Below, piece by piece: positions 21,830 to 33,914 of a stretch of 64,000 nt of DNA (within the stretch, counting starts at the first letter, position 1; each line of letters starts with the position of its first letter). Source of the DNA: Pempheris klunzingeri. Lineage: Eukaryota; Chordata; Actinopteri; Acropomatiformes; Pempheridae. The DNA is taken from positions 10,304,933-10,368,932 of the forward strand of contig NC_092023.1 of assembly GCF_042242105.1 (NCBI RefSeq), written 5' to 3'. The position numbers were made by a program, and so were the translations under genes. The notes beneath the pieces are model-generated. The model worked only from the letters and a program-made list of their open reading frames with translations, did not search any database and was not told the DNA's origin.

Positions 21830-21955
21830 ATATTCGCATACCCACACACATCCCGCTGGTCTGCCACCAGCTGATAGGTGACAGGGAATAGGCTCAGGCC
21901 TTTTGGGCATGTCCAGCCATGGCATGTCTGGAGCTTTCTACAGTACAGCAGGAGG

Positions 21956-22009
<54 letters not shown>
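21956..22009. repeat. (GT)n microsatellite
   Basis: GT run with two TTTG interruptions; it accounts for the His/Thr-rich minus-strand frame here. Confidence 0.93.
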
Positions 22010-22010
<1 letters not shown>

Positions 22011-22530
22011 TCTGCAGTAAAAGAGAGTAGACCTATGTTGATGTAGACGGTTCTGTCACCTGTCAGCTCAAAAGGATCTGGCATTATAAGGCACCCAAAA
22101 GGGAGACTGTGAGTGTTTGTGTGTGTTGGGGGATGTAGCATCCTGTCTGTGTCTGTCTAATGTCCAGTTTCTACGTGAGCAGCCAGAAGCAAGTGTTTCA
22201 AACTTGAACTTTTTCTTTCCCCTCACATGGCAGTTAAGTGCAACATGTACCACGATGTTCTGAACAGCATGAGGAAATTAATGTGGACTTGTTGTGAAGA
22301 TATGATAATATGAAATGTCTAAAATCTCACCTGCAGTGCGTGGTATAAGAAACAAGACGAGATGCGTGTGTATATAACTTTGATTCACGAGGAAAGTGCA
22401 CCTCATTGATTAAAAATCTCTCTACAGGTGTGTCTACAAATATGGAATAATAGAATTTCACAAATATGAAGCTAAAATGATAAAGCCAGGGTTTACCAGT
22501 GAACATAGTGTGAGAACCAATGTGACCGAG

Positions 22531-22580
22531 TGAGAGTCAGTGAGTGTCAGTGAGTATCAGTGAGTGTCAGTGAGTGTGTG
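22531..22580. repeat. 10-bp minisatellite, five copies
   Basis: Five tandem copies of a tgagtgtcag-type unit: tgagagtcag, tgagtgtcag, tgagtatcag, tgagtgtcag, tgagtgtgtg. It sits in intergenic DNA. Confidence 0.9.
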
Positions 22581-22825
22581 GAGGTGGGAAGTGTATATCG
22601 CAGCAAGCTCCCAACTAAAACCTGACATAGCAACAACAACCTCTTCCTCAGTCGGCCTCTCATCCTCCTTTCATCTTCCGTCCATTTACCTTTTTTCATG
22701 AATGAGACCGGGAATGTAAGCTCAGCTCCCCAGCATGAAAGCATCAATGCACTCCTTCAATAATTCATCTGTAGGATCTATTATTTACCTATTATTTTCA
22801 CCTCTTCACAAGAAGGATTCACTGT

Positions 22826-22870
22826 GCCTCCTCCTCCTCCTCCTCCTCCTCCTCCTCCTCCTCCTCCTCT
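22826..22870. repeat. (CTC)n trinucleotide repeat
   Basis: About 15 uninterrupted CTC units continuing into a CT-rich stretch. A pure purine/pyrimidine tract of this kind can form triplex DNA. Confidence 0.95.
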
Positions 22871-22997
22871 CTCTTTCTTCCTGCCTTCCTCCCTTTAATT
22901 GACAACCTTTGCCAGGTCACTCAATCCATATCAACAAACCCCTGTTTCCTGTGCATCTCCTTGATCTGCCTCAGCCAGTGAACTCCCCCTTAGAGTG

Positions 22998-23058
22998 TGT
23001 GTGTACAGAATGTGTGTCTGTGTGTGTCTGTGTGTGTGTGTGTGTCTGTGTGTGTGTG
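22998..23058. repeat. (GT)n microsatellite with TCTG interruptions
   Basis: Interrupted GT tract in intergenic DNA. Confidence 0.88.
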
Positions 23059-26000
23059 CTGGGTGCAGTGCAGCATGTGATGTGCTAAAACACAGGTAGA
23101 TGGAGTGGTAGCCTCTCAGTGACCTAAAGCGGCTGTTGACAGCAGTGACAGTAGAAACAAGCAGGAAGAAGGAAAAAGAAACCCCACAGCACTCTACAAG
23201 TCAACTTTCTCTCTGTCTCTCTTGACCCAGGTAGGAAATGGAGGGTCCAATGTATCACGGTAGCCCACACCAGTAATTTCATGTGCTATTATTTCTTTCT
23301 ATACCAGTGATTTCATGTTCTGTTTGCAACTCACACTTTAGATTTTTTTTCTTCCGCTTACTCAGACAGTCACGTATTGTTTATCTCACTTCTCTTCTTT
23401 CTCACTCTCCATCTTTTGATGTGTATTTGTTTAGCAAATTGAGAATTATTGAGATAATCTAGTTTAGATTAGATCTAAAATTGCAAATTTTGGCCCTCCT
23501 ATCTAGATTCAACTCGCCCTCTCCTTTCTGGCTTTTGATGTTTTAGTGTATTTCAGAATCCTAATGTGTTAAATCTCATTAAGATGTGTTTTTGTTCTTG
23601 GGTTGTTTTAAGGTACTATTTAGAGTGTGTTTTAGAATGATCTTTTATCTGATTGTATTAGAAATTTTATTCATGATTTTATAGGCTCAATTCTGATTTG
23701 TGGCATATTCTATATGATCTGTTTTATGTTGTTTGTCTGTAACTCATTGTTATAACTGTCTATTTTGGCCAGGACACTTTTCAAGAGGAGTTTTTTAATC
23801 TCAGTGAGGCATTCCCGGCTAAATAAAGATTAAATATATACATAAATTAGCACAAGAAATCTGGTATTTTTCTATTATTATCATTTATTATCTTATTATG
23901 GTGCACTTGCATGATAAAAACAGATAGCACATGTTAAACAGTGGGATAGAGAGGTCAGCAAGCTAGGCTTATACAGGTGAAATGAAAAAACACAATATAA
24001 AGAACAGTAATTGTTCAAAACAAATGAATAAGATAAAGGAAAATAACAGAGAAGAAACCAATTATAATTTTTTTCAGGCTTGACAATCTATTTTACACTT
24101 GTTTTTTTACAGTAAATGGCACTAAACAGGAGGGTGTTTTCACAATAGGTTGTGGAACAGGTAAAAAAAGCTCTGGAAATAGTTGCAACGTGCTTCTCCT
24201 CTTCAGCAGTGTAACAGACGTGATGAACGTGTGTGAAGCAATGACACTCAAATCCCTTAACAAGCAGACCAGAAAACTTCATTTCCCCTTCCAGTTGAGA
24301 TCCCAAAGTTTCAAAACATACCAAATATATCAGGCTGAATTTGAGGGAGATGTGTATGCAGTGTTCCATTTCCATTGATGACTGATACAGTATATGAAAC
24401 ATGAAGTATATAATATCAAGATATCATCATTAAAAGGTTTTAAAAATCTTTCTTGCTTTTCTATTTTTGTTTAAAACAAGTCTGACATCTCTCTGTCTTG
24501 TCATGACTGGGAAAAAAACAAAACAAAACCGAGTGACTTCCATGTTTTTCCCTCCACTTCCCCTTCTCTCTCCTCATCTCCATCACACCATTCCCGCAGG
24601 AGCAGACCTGAGACTGACTGCGTATCGGTGTATCACCCGCTTCCATCTGTCTAACCTCCGGCCCCGCCTCCCTCCATCCCCACGAGAGGGAGCAGCAGAT
24701 CAAGAAAAAAGGGAAGAATGGAGGAAGGAGCGAGGGAGCGAAAGAGAGAAGTGTGTCTGTGTCCCAAAGGATTGGTCTCTGTCTGTCTAAATCAGGAAGT
24801 GAGAATGTGACGGCAGGAGAGGCAGAACAGAGACATCCCCAGAGTGTGTGTGTGTGTGCGTGTGTGTGTACGTGTGTGTGCGTGCGTGTTTGTGCTTGTA
24901 TAGACCTTGTTGAGCTGAGGTGTCATATATGTGAAGATCACAGCTTCAAGCTAGTGGCAACCAGGGATGACGCTCGAAGTCACTGAAATGCCAGAGACGA
25001 CTGTGCTGTGATATGTTGTGTGTGAATGTGTTTGTGTGAAAGTGTGCACAGATGTGTGCGTGTTTGTCTTTTGAGACTTTTGATGGAGATTAATACCACT
25101 TTTTGAGTCTGAAAGTGAAAATGTTATCGAGTATGTCACCTTGGAAAAAAGGACAGGGACATTGTCTCATCTAGACCCTGATGTACACACACACAGACAC
25201 ACACACACACTAGTTGAACTAATATTTAGGTTGCTTTGGGTGGTTGAAGTTATGCTACTATTACTTAGAGTGTCAGAAGCTGGAGTTTTCTACCATTTGT
25301 CCAAGAGTTTAGATGTATTTCAACAATTTATTTGTGATTTTTAGCTTGTGAAGTTGCTTTGATCCATTTATCCATGACTTTTAGTTGGATATCAGATACA
25401 GATTCATATTAACTCTAGACCAGTCTTGGTATGAAGTACATACAGAAATACTGCAGTACAATGGTGAAGAGATCTTCAGCACAAACTGCGTCACTGAAGG
25501 AGAGGCAGAACATCATGCACCTAGTTTACATACTATCCTTGGTTTATCTTGTCTATTATGATAATATTGGTTTAAACAAAGTATCTTGGTAGGTACTTCC
25601 TTCTATTCCCAACTATTCAAACAGAACATGATATTCACCCCCCGGGCAGTTGTCATTATTTAAATTACAAAACCTTTTATTGCTTTCCAGACCTTTGTGT
25701 CTCTTCTGATATTTTAGAATTCTTCTATTACAAACTAGGGGCACGGCCAGTCCTCCTGTTCTCACAAAGTAATAACTTTTCAAACTAAGAGTCCTCTTTA
25801 AATTCACAATTTCACTTACATGGTGACGTACTCTGGAGCTCTTCTGTAAAAACTTGACCGTTTATCAGTACATTTTAGCTAACTTTTCAGCTGTTTTATA
25901 CTTTAAGGTAACTATTTCAAACATTTGTCCAGTATATTTAATGCTATTTCTTTATATCCGTTACTTTTACTATTTTGTGGATTTTCCATTGCTTCTAGCT

Positions 26001-26610
26001 AACTGTTCCAACATCCACCAGCTATTTCACCCATTTATCCATTACATTTAGCAAATTATTCCAACTGTGTAGGCATTACTTTCCAGCATGCATTACTTTT
26101 ATCTAACTTGGACTTGCCTAGCTGCTATGTGGTCTCACACTCTCAATTGCAGCATGCAGTGTTCAGGTGTTTATCTCAATTTTTTCAAATTAGTTGAACT
26201 ACTCTACTATTCATTTATTCCATGTACCCCTTGGTAACTGAGGTTCCCCCTGTAGTAGCCCTGTTTAGTCTAAATTATACATCATGCTCCGTTCCCACAC
26301 ACAAACACACCTAACAATATCACACACACTCTCTCTCTGTGTGGATGAATAATTAGATATACACAGGGCTGTCTCTCTGTTTCCCCTCACACATAGAGCC
26401 ACATGAATGTAGGCCATCTCACTGTCGGCTTCACTTCCCTCTCAGCACAGTCAAAACAACACACTAACCGTTGTCTCCTCTTGTTTATCAACCTCTATCC
26501 ATCTCTTGTTACCTCTATCTATCTTTAACTCTCTCTTTCATGAGGTGTGAGTCACAAGACATTGTCCAGCAGATCAACAAAACAACTGCTCCTGTGATCA
26601 GGCAACGCAT

Positions 26611-26634
26611 GCACACACACACACACACACACAC
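26611..26634. repeat. (CA)n microsatellite
   Basis: Uninterrupted CA run in intergenic DNA. Confidence 0.9.
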
Positions 26635-26767
26635 TGTCACACAGTGACGTTGATATAGTTATAGTCACATCATTATATCTGTATTAGCAGGGAAAAGCCT
26701 TCACGCTCCAACACCTACATGCCTTCACTGCATGCTATCTCCAGTGTCTGATGTGTGTTCCAACTAT

Positions 26768-26771
<4 letters not shown>

Positions 26772-26812
<41 letters not shown>

Positions 26813-26819
26813 TGTGTGT
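26772..26819. repeat. (GT)n microsatellite
   Basis: Uninterrupted GT run of about 20 units, 140 bp from the CA run of opposite sense at 26611-26634. Confidence 0.93.
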
Positions 26820-29035
26820 CAGCCTTTTTCTAGCTTGACAGATGAATCTCGACATTCATGGCATGTTTAGCATAATATGTTTAACAACCCAATCTGCAAT
26901 TCCACATGTAGCACACTATTATATATGCTTATTTTTACTCTTATGTTATTTATTTGTTTATTTGCCAGGGAACAGTGTAGAGCTACTTCGCTGTACCAGT
27001 TTAGCATACGCGACTTTACATCTGTGTTCCCCGGGCAGGAAACGGGGGGTAATATACCTACTAAGAAAATAAACTCTCTAGTTTAAAACACAATAAAGTA
27101 CAGTACAGTTCATATTCACTAGACTGTTTGAGCATTTGCTGTAATAGTACACTTTAGAGTCTATAGTGGCTCTGTGAGAATGTACTGTAACCCATATTCA
27201 CCATTACTTCATTTATGTCAGCATACATGCTCATTAGGACAATATGCAAAGTGTTGTTTGGTCTGATGGGAATGTCAGTATTTTTGCAGTCATTAACCAC
27301 AGTGACAAACAGAAAATTTGACCTGATAATGGTTTTATGAGAAGTTTTAAGGGATCTCGGAAGTTATTAGAATTCATTCTGTGAAGAACATGAGTGTCTA
27401 GCATGGCTAAAGCACGTCGTTAAATCCATACGCAAGTAACATCTCTGAATTTACTATCAAGTGCCTGTTGATGCTGCCTTCCTTATCCCCTATGTTGATT
27501 CATTATAAGGGCATTTTTTCGATAATGTGATGCTCTCCTCATGGTATTGCTCTCTATTTCCTTATTATTGTTTGTCAAATGTCATATAATGATGTTTAAG
27601 CACAATAACTGATAAAATATAATCCATGAACAGCATCAGGAGGAATAATTGGAAACAAAAAGATTAGGCACACTGAAAACAGGGTATTTGTATGTTACAC
27701 TTGCATGTTCACCTTGTAGACAAAGTAAGGCAGCACAATGGAGGAACTCTTTCGAATATTGAGAAGGGACAGGGGAGCACTTGGCATTTTGGGGATGTAC
27801 AGAATCACACACTCTTACTGCATTAGTGTTAGGTGGAAAAGGTTGTGTGTGAGTGTGTTTGACAGCTCTCCGACCCTGGCTGCGGTGTTGACATTAGTGG
27901 ATCAGGACACATCACCTCTGCTTTGGGAAAAGGCCTACGGTGAGCCTGCCCTCCAGCACAGCACGGGGTTGTGTTTGTGTGTGTGTGTGTGCATGTGTGT
28001 GTAGTTTTAGTGCGTATTTATAGTATTTGTAAGTAAAAGCACTACAGACATCTACAATGTTTTAAACACCTGCTAATGCCTGAACAGATTAATTTATAGC
28101 TTGCCAGTGCATATTTGTGTTTTCCTGTGTGTGTGTGTGTGTGTGTGTGTATTGCCTATATATTAAACATAAATGAATGTCTGTGCAAAAGCTCACATTC
28201 ACAGTGTCTTGGGTTAAAAACTGTTCTGGGTTCTCCGGTATGCCATTTGCTGAAAAGAGCTTTATAGCTGAAAGGAGCTTTCTGGTGTAAATTCTGCTGG
28301 CAGGTGAGAACACTTTCCTGGCGTGCAGCTTTATTTTGCGCTGAAACGTTATGGAAGCTTTCTTTTCACAGATTTCAACACAAACATGACGACAAAACAC
28401 ACATCTTTGAAATCTGTCCCTGCTCTAATCTGTCCTTTCAGCCGTTTGTTAGACAGCTTTACAGCACAAGGAGCCCTGGTTTGTATTTGTTTCCTCCTCA
28501 GAGTGTTGATTTTCACCTCGTGCGAGCCTGTTGTTGACTTCACTTTCTCACGCCTGTCCGGAAATCAAATCCCATCAAGCTTTCTATTCCACGAATTGTC
28601 ACCGTGCCAACTCTGGAGGATTGAGTGAAACGCAAACAAACAAGCATGTAGATGAATAACCCAACGCTTATGTCAACAACATGCCTGTCATCATCAGAGG
28701 AGACACAGGCCCTGTTGACAACACAGGAAGAGAAGAAAAGCTCAGCAAACTAATGGGGAAAAGAATTTATACATCTGAAAATATCATTGTATCTCTCATT
28801 TTTTTCTCTCCTATGTGTGTGTGTGTGTGTGTGTATGCGCGTGCTTCACATGTGTTGTTCACACATGTATGAAGTCCAGATCTCTATTTTGATTTATGTG
28901 GTATGGAATGTCAGGCATGTCTCGTCACATTAGGTGAGCGGTGAGGAGGACACAGCCTGCCATCGCGCTCCGATGAAGTCGCCCCAACAGTAGATAGGCC
29001 TACTACACTCCCACCATCCTTCACCGCCTCCCCCG

Positions 29036-29097
29036 CCCCCCCCAATTCTTGGCACTTATCAGTTAGAGGGTCTATGTTTCTCCGGGGGGGGGGGGGG
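29036..29097. repeat. C-run and G-run pair
   Basis: Eight C (29036-29043) and fourteen G (29084-29097) about 40 bp apart. The two runs are complementary and could pair as a hairpin stem or form G-quadruplex-like structure. Confidence 0.75.
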
Positions 29098-30964
29098 TGG
29101 TGGTGGAGATGCCTGAGAAATATTTGGCCTGCGGCAATGCTGGAGAAACTGCATTTCAAAAGCTGACGAAGGCCCGCAAGACGAAGCAGCGTTGTTTTTG
29201 GAGGCATCATGATTCTTCATCATTCAAGTGACCTCTTCGCCTGCTTTTCTCTCTTTTCCTCCCTCTCTTAGATTCACTTAGATCTCCTCTAACCTTTGAC
29301 ATCCATCCCTGCATCCATCCACCAGCCCTTTGGTGTCTTGTCCATCCTTGTATCTGTCTCCTGTCTAGCCTCAAGTCACACTCTTAATCCCAACCTCTGT
29401 CTTATTCTCAGCCCCTCCACCGCTCTGTCCCTGGGCCTGTTGGCTGCAGGTGGATGTAGCAGGTCTATCACAGGGTGGCAAACCTGTCATTCATTGTGCA
29501 TGTGCATGTATTTGTTTGTGTGTGTTTGTGTGAGTGTGTGTACGACGAGACGGGCGTGAAGGCAGCTGTCACGCTGTCTCAGGATCATATGCTGGCTGTC
29601 AGACCTGCTGTAAAGTAACTGACATCCAACCCCCAAAACACACACACACACACACACACCATTGAGTGTGAGAACACACATTCATAGATTTTGACTTTTG
29701 AATGATCCTGCACCTCTAATTCAGCTCCAATATTTTAGACACATAATCTTCTGTCAAAAACAGAACTGAAAATGACTTCAGTTATCAGTCACCATGAAGC
29801 ACCAAACACTTGTCCTTCCTTTTTCACGAGGGGCAGTGGGATGATCTGGTTCTCAATCAAACATCTGATACATCTGAGGTCCTCAAGTGTCTTTGAGCAA
29901 GACGCTGAAACCCTGCCAGCTCCAGGGATGCTGACCCTGCTCTGTAAACATCTGTTGACAGAGGTCAAGTGAAGAGAGGAGTTCCCTCAAGGTTTAGTTA
30001 AGCGTTCATTATTCATGTCTGTCCCACAAAGCAGAGTTTTCCTAAGTCAACAATACCAGTTCATAAACATGTTTGTGTGTGTTGGGATTGGAGGAGAGAA
30101 TGACCTGAGTTAATGATCACTACACCAAACCTCCGCTGTCACTTTTAAGGTCTGATGTTTGTGTTTTACTTTCTACTCTGTAGCTGTAGTCTTTTATGGC
30201 GTGTGCATTTCTGTGTCTGTATGTGTGTGTTATTGCATGTGTTTATGTCTGCATGTAAGTGTGTGTGTGTGTGTGATGTGACTTTTCTCAGGAGAAGGTG
30301 AATGTCTCATCTCTTCGGCCCTCGGCCTGTTCAGGTAAATAACACATTCACACACCACTGGGCTCACCATCGATCCCTCACACCAAACACCACGTCACCC
30401 CCTTCTCTTGTACACTATTGATCCGCCACACTCTTCTTTTCTTCTACTCCCTTCTCTTCTCTTCTCTTCATTTGGAAATGCCTGCACAGCTACTTGGTGG
30501 TGTGTGTGTGTGTATGTGTATGTTTCTGATGTCCAGTGAGACAAGGGAGGCAGGCAGGTCTCCATCGGCCACAGCGCAGCTGTCGTTTCAGGTTAGTGCA
30601 GGCGGGAGGTGGCTGAGGAGGAGGTGGAGAGGGATGAATAAGTGAAGAGGCTGCAGACTGGACTCATGTTAAATGAAGAAAGGCTAACGGACCAGACTGC
30701 TGTTGAGCTCTCTCTCTCTCTGTGTTTATGTGTGTGTGTGTGAGAGACGGAGCACGAGAGAATGAGTATGATTCTACGTGTGCACATGAGCACTACAGTG
30801 GACCTGCTGCCTGTCCCACTGAGCTTCCAATTAGCACACACCACTAGAGCAGGACACACACACACAGACACACACATACACAAACACACACTGAGGACCC
30901 TAGAGAGAGGCCTCAAACCTGCCTGTCAGCTGCTGTTAGATCACACTGCACTGGGCCGACACCA

Positions 30965-30965
30965 C

Positions 30966-31000
<35 letters not shown>
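30965..31000. repeat. (CA)n microsatellite
   Basis: CA run of about 17 units in intergenic DNA. Confidence 0.92.
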
Positions 31001-31002
<2 letters not shown>

Positions 31003-31148
31003 ATGTAAACTTACACAGAGATTATAATCAATAAAAATTAATTATGTTTACATATTCAGTTGAACTAATTGGACATGATACTATTATTTACCAATACTTT
31101 TATATTTATATCAATATATTACTATTATGTTATAAAAGTCTAACTACT

Positions 31149-31213
31149 GTGTGTGTGTGTGTGTGTGTGTGCGTGTGTGCGCGTGTGTGTGTGTGTGAGC
31201 GCGTGTGTGTGTC
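31149..31213. repeat. (GT)n microsatellite with GC interruptions
   Basis: Mixed GTGT/GCGT alternating purine-pyrimidine tract. Such sequence is prone to Z-DNA. Confidence 0.92.
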
Positions 31214-31448
31214 ACATACAAACAGTAGAAAAGTTTATTAAAGTTTATCAAATTTCTCTGTAACTCCTTTCTCTGAAACAAACATACTGCACACAAACAC
31301 ACACACACACACACGTCTACACATAGCATCATCACCCAAAACCCTCCTCACCATTGCCTATTTTGTCCTAGTGCATATTTTAATGATATCATCAATAATG
31401 GACATGTACCCATTCTGTGGTAGGACAAGCTAGGATGTCACAGCACTA

Positions 31449-31455
31449 CAACACA

Positions 31456-31503
<48 letters not shown>

Positions 31504-31507
31504 CACA
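31449..31507. repeat. (CA)n microsatellite with CG interruptions
   Basis: CA tract containing a CGCGCG core, opposite in sense to the tract at 31149-31213. Confidence 0.92.
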
Positions 31508-33799
31508 CAAGACAGTATGTGGGTCAGATCGGTTGAATTTGAATCTTTAATTAACGATCTCTGGTTTGGCTGGTTTGTTATTGAGCCCATTAGTGTTCTC
31601 TTTACTAGTGAGCCACTGATTGACACAGACCTCTGAGCTAAGCATTACCTGATAGCTAAGCCACTCAGTTTCCATCAAGGCTCTTTTACCATTCATTTTA
31701 AAGTTGTTTTTTGACAAATCCATGACGGTTACACCATGATGTAGTAATAAAGTGAGATGTTTTGTGAAACTTAAGAAGATTTTCACCCTGTAAGGTCATC
31801 TGCAAGTAGCTCTGGGATGTAATAATGACAGAATCAGGTTGTCATTCACATAAAATCCTGTAAAAAAAAAAAAAAAAAAGGATGCTCAATCCCAACCTCT
31901 GCATATACTAATATGCAGATAAAACGAAATAAATTACAGTAATCTCCAAAACCACATGTATGTATTTATGTGGAACTGCATTTGATTTATGGCTGCTGAA
32001 TTTCTGCTGTGAAGACATGCTGCTGATTCTCGCCCGGCTCCAGCAACATCATCAAAAACCTCTGGTAGTGGCAGGCAGATGATTTAGTGTCAGATTTAGT
32101 GTCTTTATACAAAAGACACCTCAGCTGGGTTAATGCTTCCTGTCATGAGATGTAGAAATAGCACACAGGTCATCTCTAATAACAAAAAATGAAAGGAGAG
32201 TGTTTCCATCCATTTCCCAGTCTGACGTCACCACCTCAGTACTCTTACTCGCCCGCTTCATGCATGCATCTGCCCCAACATCCTCTTTCCTTGAACTCTC
32301 CAACTCAAGACCATGAAACTAAAACAAATCTACCTTGATGTGTTCCCTTGGGTGAGATTGACGCGACGCCATGAGCCCAGGACCAAGCACAAATGCAGAT
32401 GGAGATAGAGCTGGGACTATGAAGATGAGGCAGATGAAGACACAGAGGTGGTGGCCTTCTCTCTGCCCGCTCAGGGAGAAGATCGCCCTTGCTTTGTTAA
32501 AATGATTTCTTCCAGCTGAACTCTTCTTCCAGTATCAGTCGAAGCGAGATCACCGAGAGATCTCAGAGAGAAAACGGAGATTGCATGTATACCCAGAGTT
32601 CCCTAGGTGACCTTGGCATACAGCTCACTCAGTAAATCAATCAGCTTATTGCCATTTCAGTAGCCATTCGGGTTGTTTTTGTCACTAGGTGCAGTGCACT
32701 GGCCAAGTTGTTGAGTTGAGTATTCTTGATATTTTTGTATTTCATGGCAAAATGAACCATGTGGAAGCTGTTTCAATGACGACAGAGAAAATTGATGATC
32801 TGAACTAAGCATGTAGAGAGTTACAGATGCACAGGACATAAATATGAATATCAAATTTTTTGTAAATTAGAGGAGGGGTTAAGTATCTTTCCAACAAGAG
32901 ATTTATTTCTGGGGACACAACGGTCTGTGAACAAAGCCTACAGCAGGTTCTCTTTAATGCATATGAACCTCTGACTGAACTGAAAAGTTTGAGCTTTCTT
33001 CTGTATACACATATGCCCATTCACCAGTGGATTCACAGTAAAATCCACTCAAGAATTAATATTTTCTAAACCTTTTGAGGACATCAGTTTTGCAAACAGA
33101 TAATATCAGAGCCAGAACTTGACTTTATCTCCATTAAAATCCTCCACTCATCCCCCTTTTCCCTTTCTCCACCCCTTCGCTCCAATATGTTTGGCAACAG
33201 TACCTCTCTCTCCCACTAGATGGGGGTACGGTACTACTGATGACCCACAGCAGCCATTCATCTCTGACCCAGCACAGTGGGTGCACCCAGCCAGGGCCCT
33301 AATTTACAAACTCAGGCCAACCATTCTACAGCGCAGCATTGTAACAGCGCTCTAACTTAATTAATTATACTTAAACCTTACCGCACTGCATGGGATTCTG
33401 TGTCGTCTTAAGTCTTTAGGTCACTGCAGCCTGAAGTTTACAGAAGCAGATTTGTCCAGGTGGAAGGATAAATCTGAGTGGGGAAGTGAATGAGGAGTTT
33501 CATGGTTCTCATTACCTATTGCTGAGGATCCCATAAGCAAGGTCTTGAGGCTCAGTGACTTTAGCAGAGCTGCTTAGTGGCCAATGACTGTGGCTTTATG
33601 GCAGCTGCCTGGTCACAGATAAAAATCTGTGATTTCAGCTCTAAATGAAGTGTGAAGAGTGTGTAATCTAATATATCAGATAACACTGAGGCCAACTTAA
33701 TCACAATAGTTAAATAAACAGGGAATATTTCTTCCTTGTTGATTTTTTTTTGTTTGAGTTAAATGTGTGTTTACTTTGTTCAGCTTTGTTGCTCTTGCC

Positions 33800-33914
33800 T
33801 CCCTTTTTGTCTGTTTATGTGTAAGCACACGAGAGCAGTGGAAAAACCAAAGTCAAATTCCTTGTATGTGTTCACATGCTTGGCCAATAAAAGCTGATTC
33901 TGATTCTGATTCTG
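33800..33914 (+). mobile_element. 3' end of an L2-like LINE (or SINE sharing its tail)
   Basis: Contains agtcaaattccttgtatgtg, ttggccaataaaagctg and a terminal (ATTCTG)n tandem tail. Short tandem tails instead of poly(A) are typical of L2/CR1-like fish LINEs and of SINEs that use their tail. Only the end is present; 5' truncation is usual for these elements. Confidence 0.7.

Larger units (their letters stand above)
19451..33799. other. Intergenic region with no supportable gene
   Basis: Over 14 kb of mostly A/T-rich sequence between the heads of znhit2 (minus) and ppm1b (plus). It holds many CA/GT microsatellites, a (CTC)n block, a 10-bp minisatellite and a G-tract/C-tract pair, listed separately. 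A G/C-richer stretch at about 21000-21320 has short overlapping frames but no recognisable protein. All other frames are short and low-complexity. Confidence 0.65.

Noticed and set aside
22531..22580. Possible CRISPR-like direct repeats
   Set aside because: Units are 10 bp with no spacers, in a vertebrate genome. It is a minisatellite.
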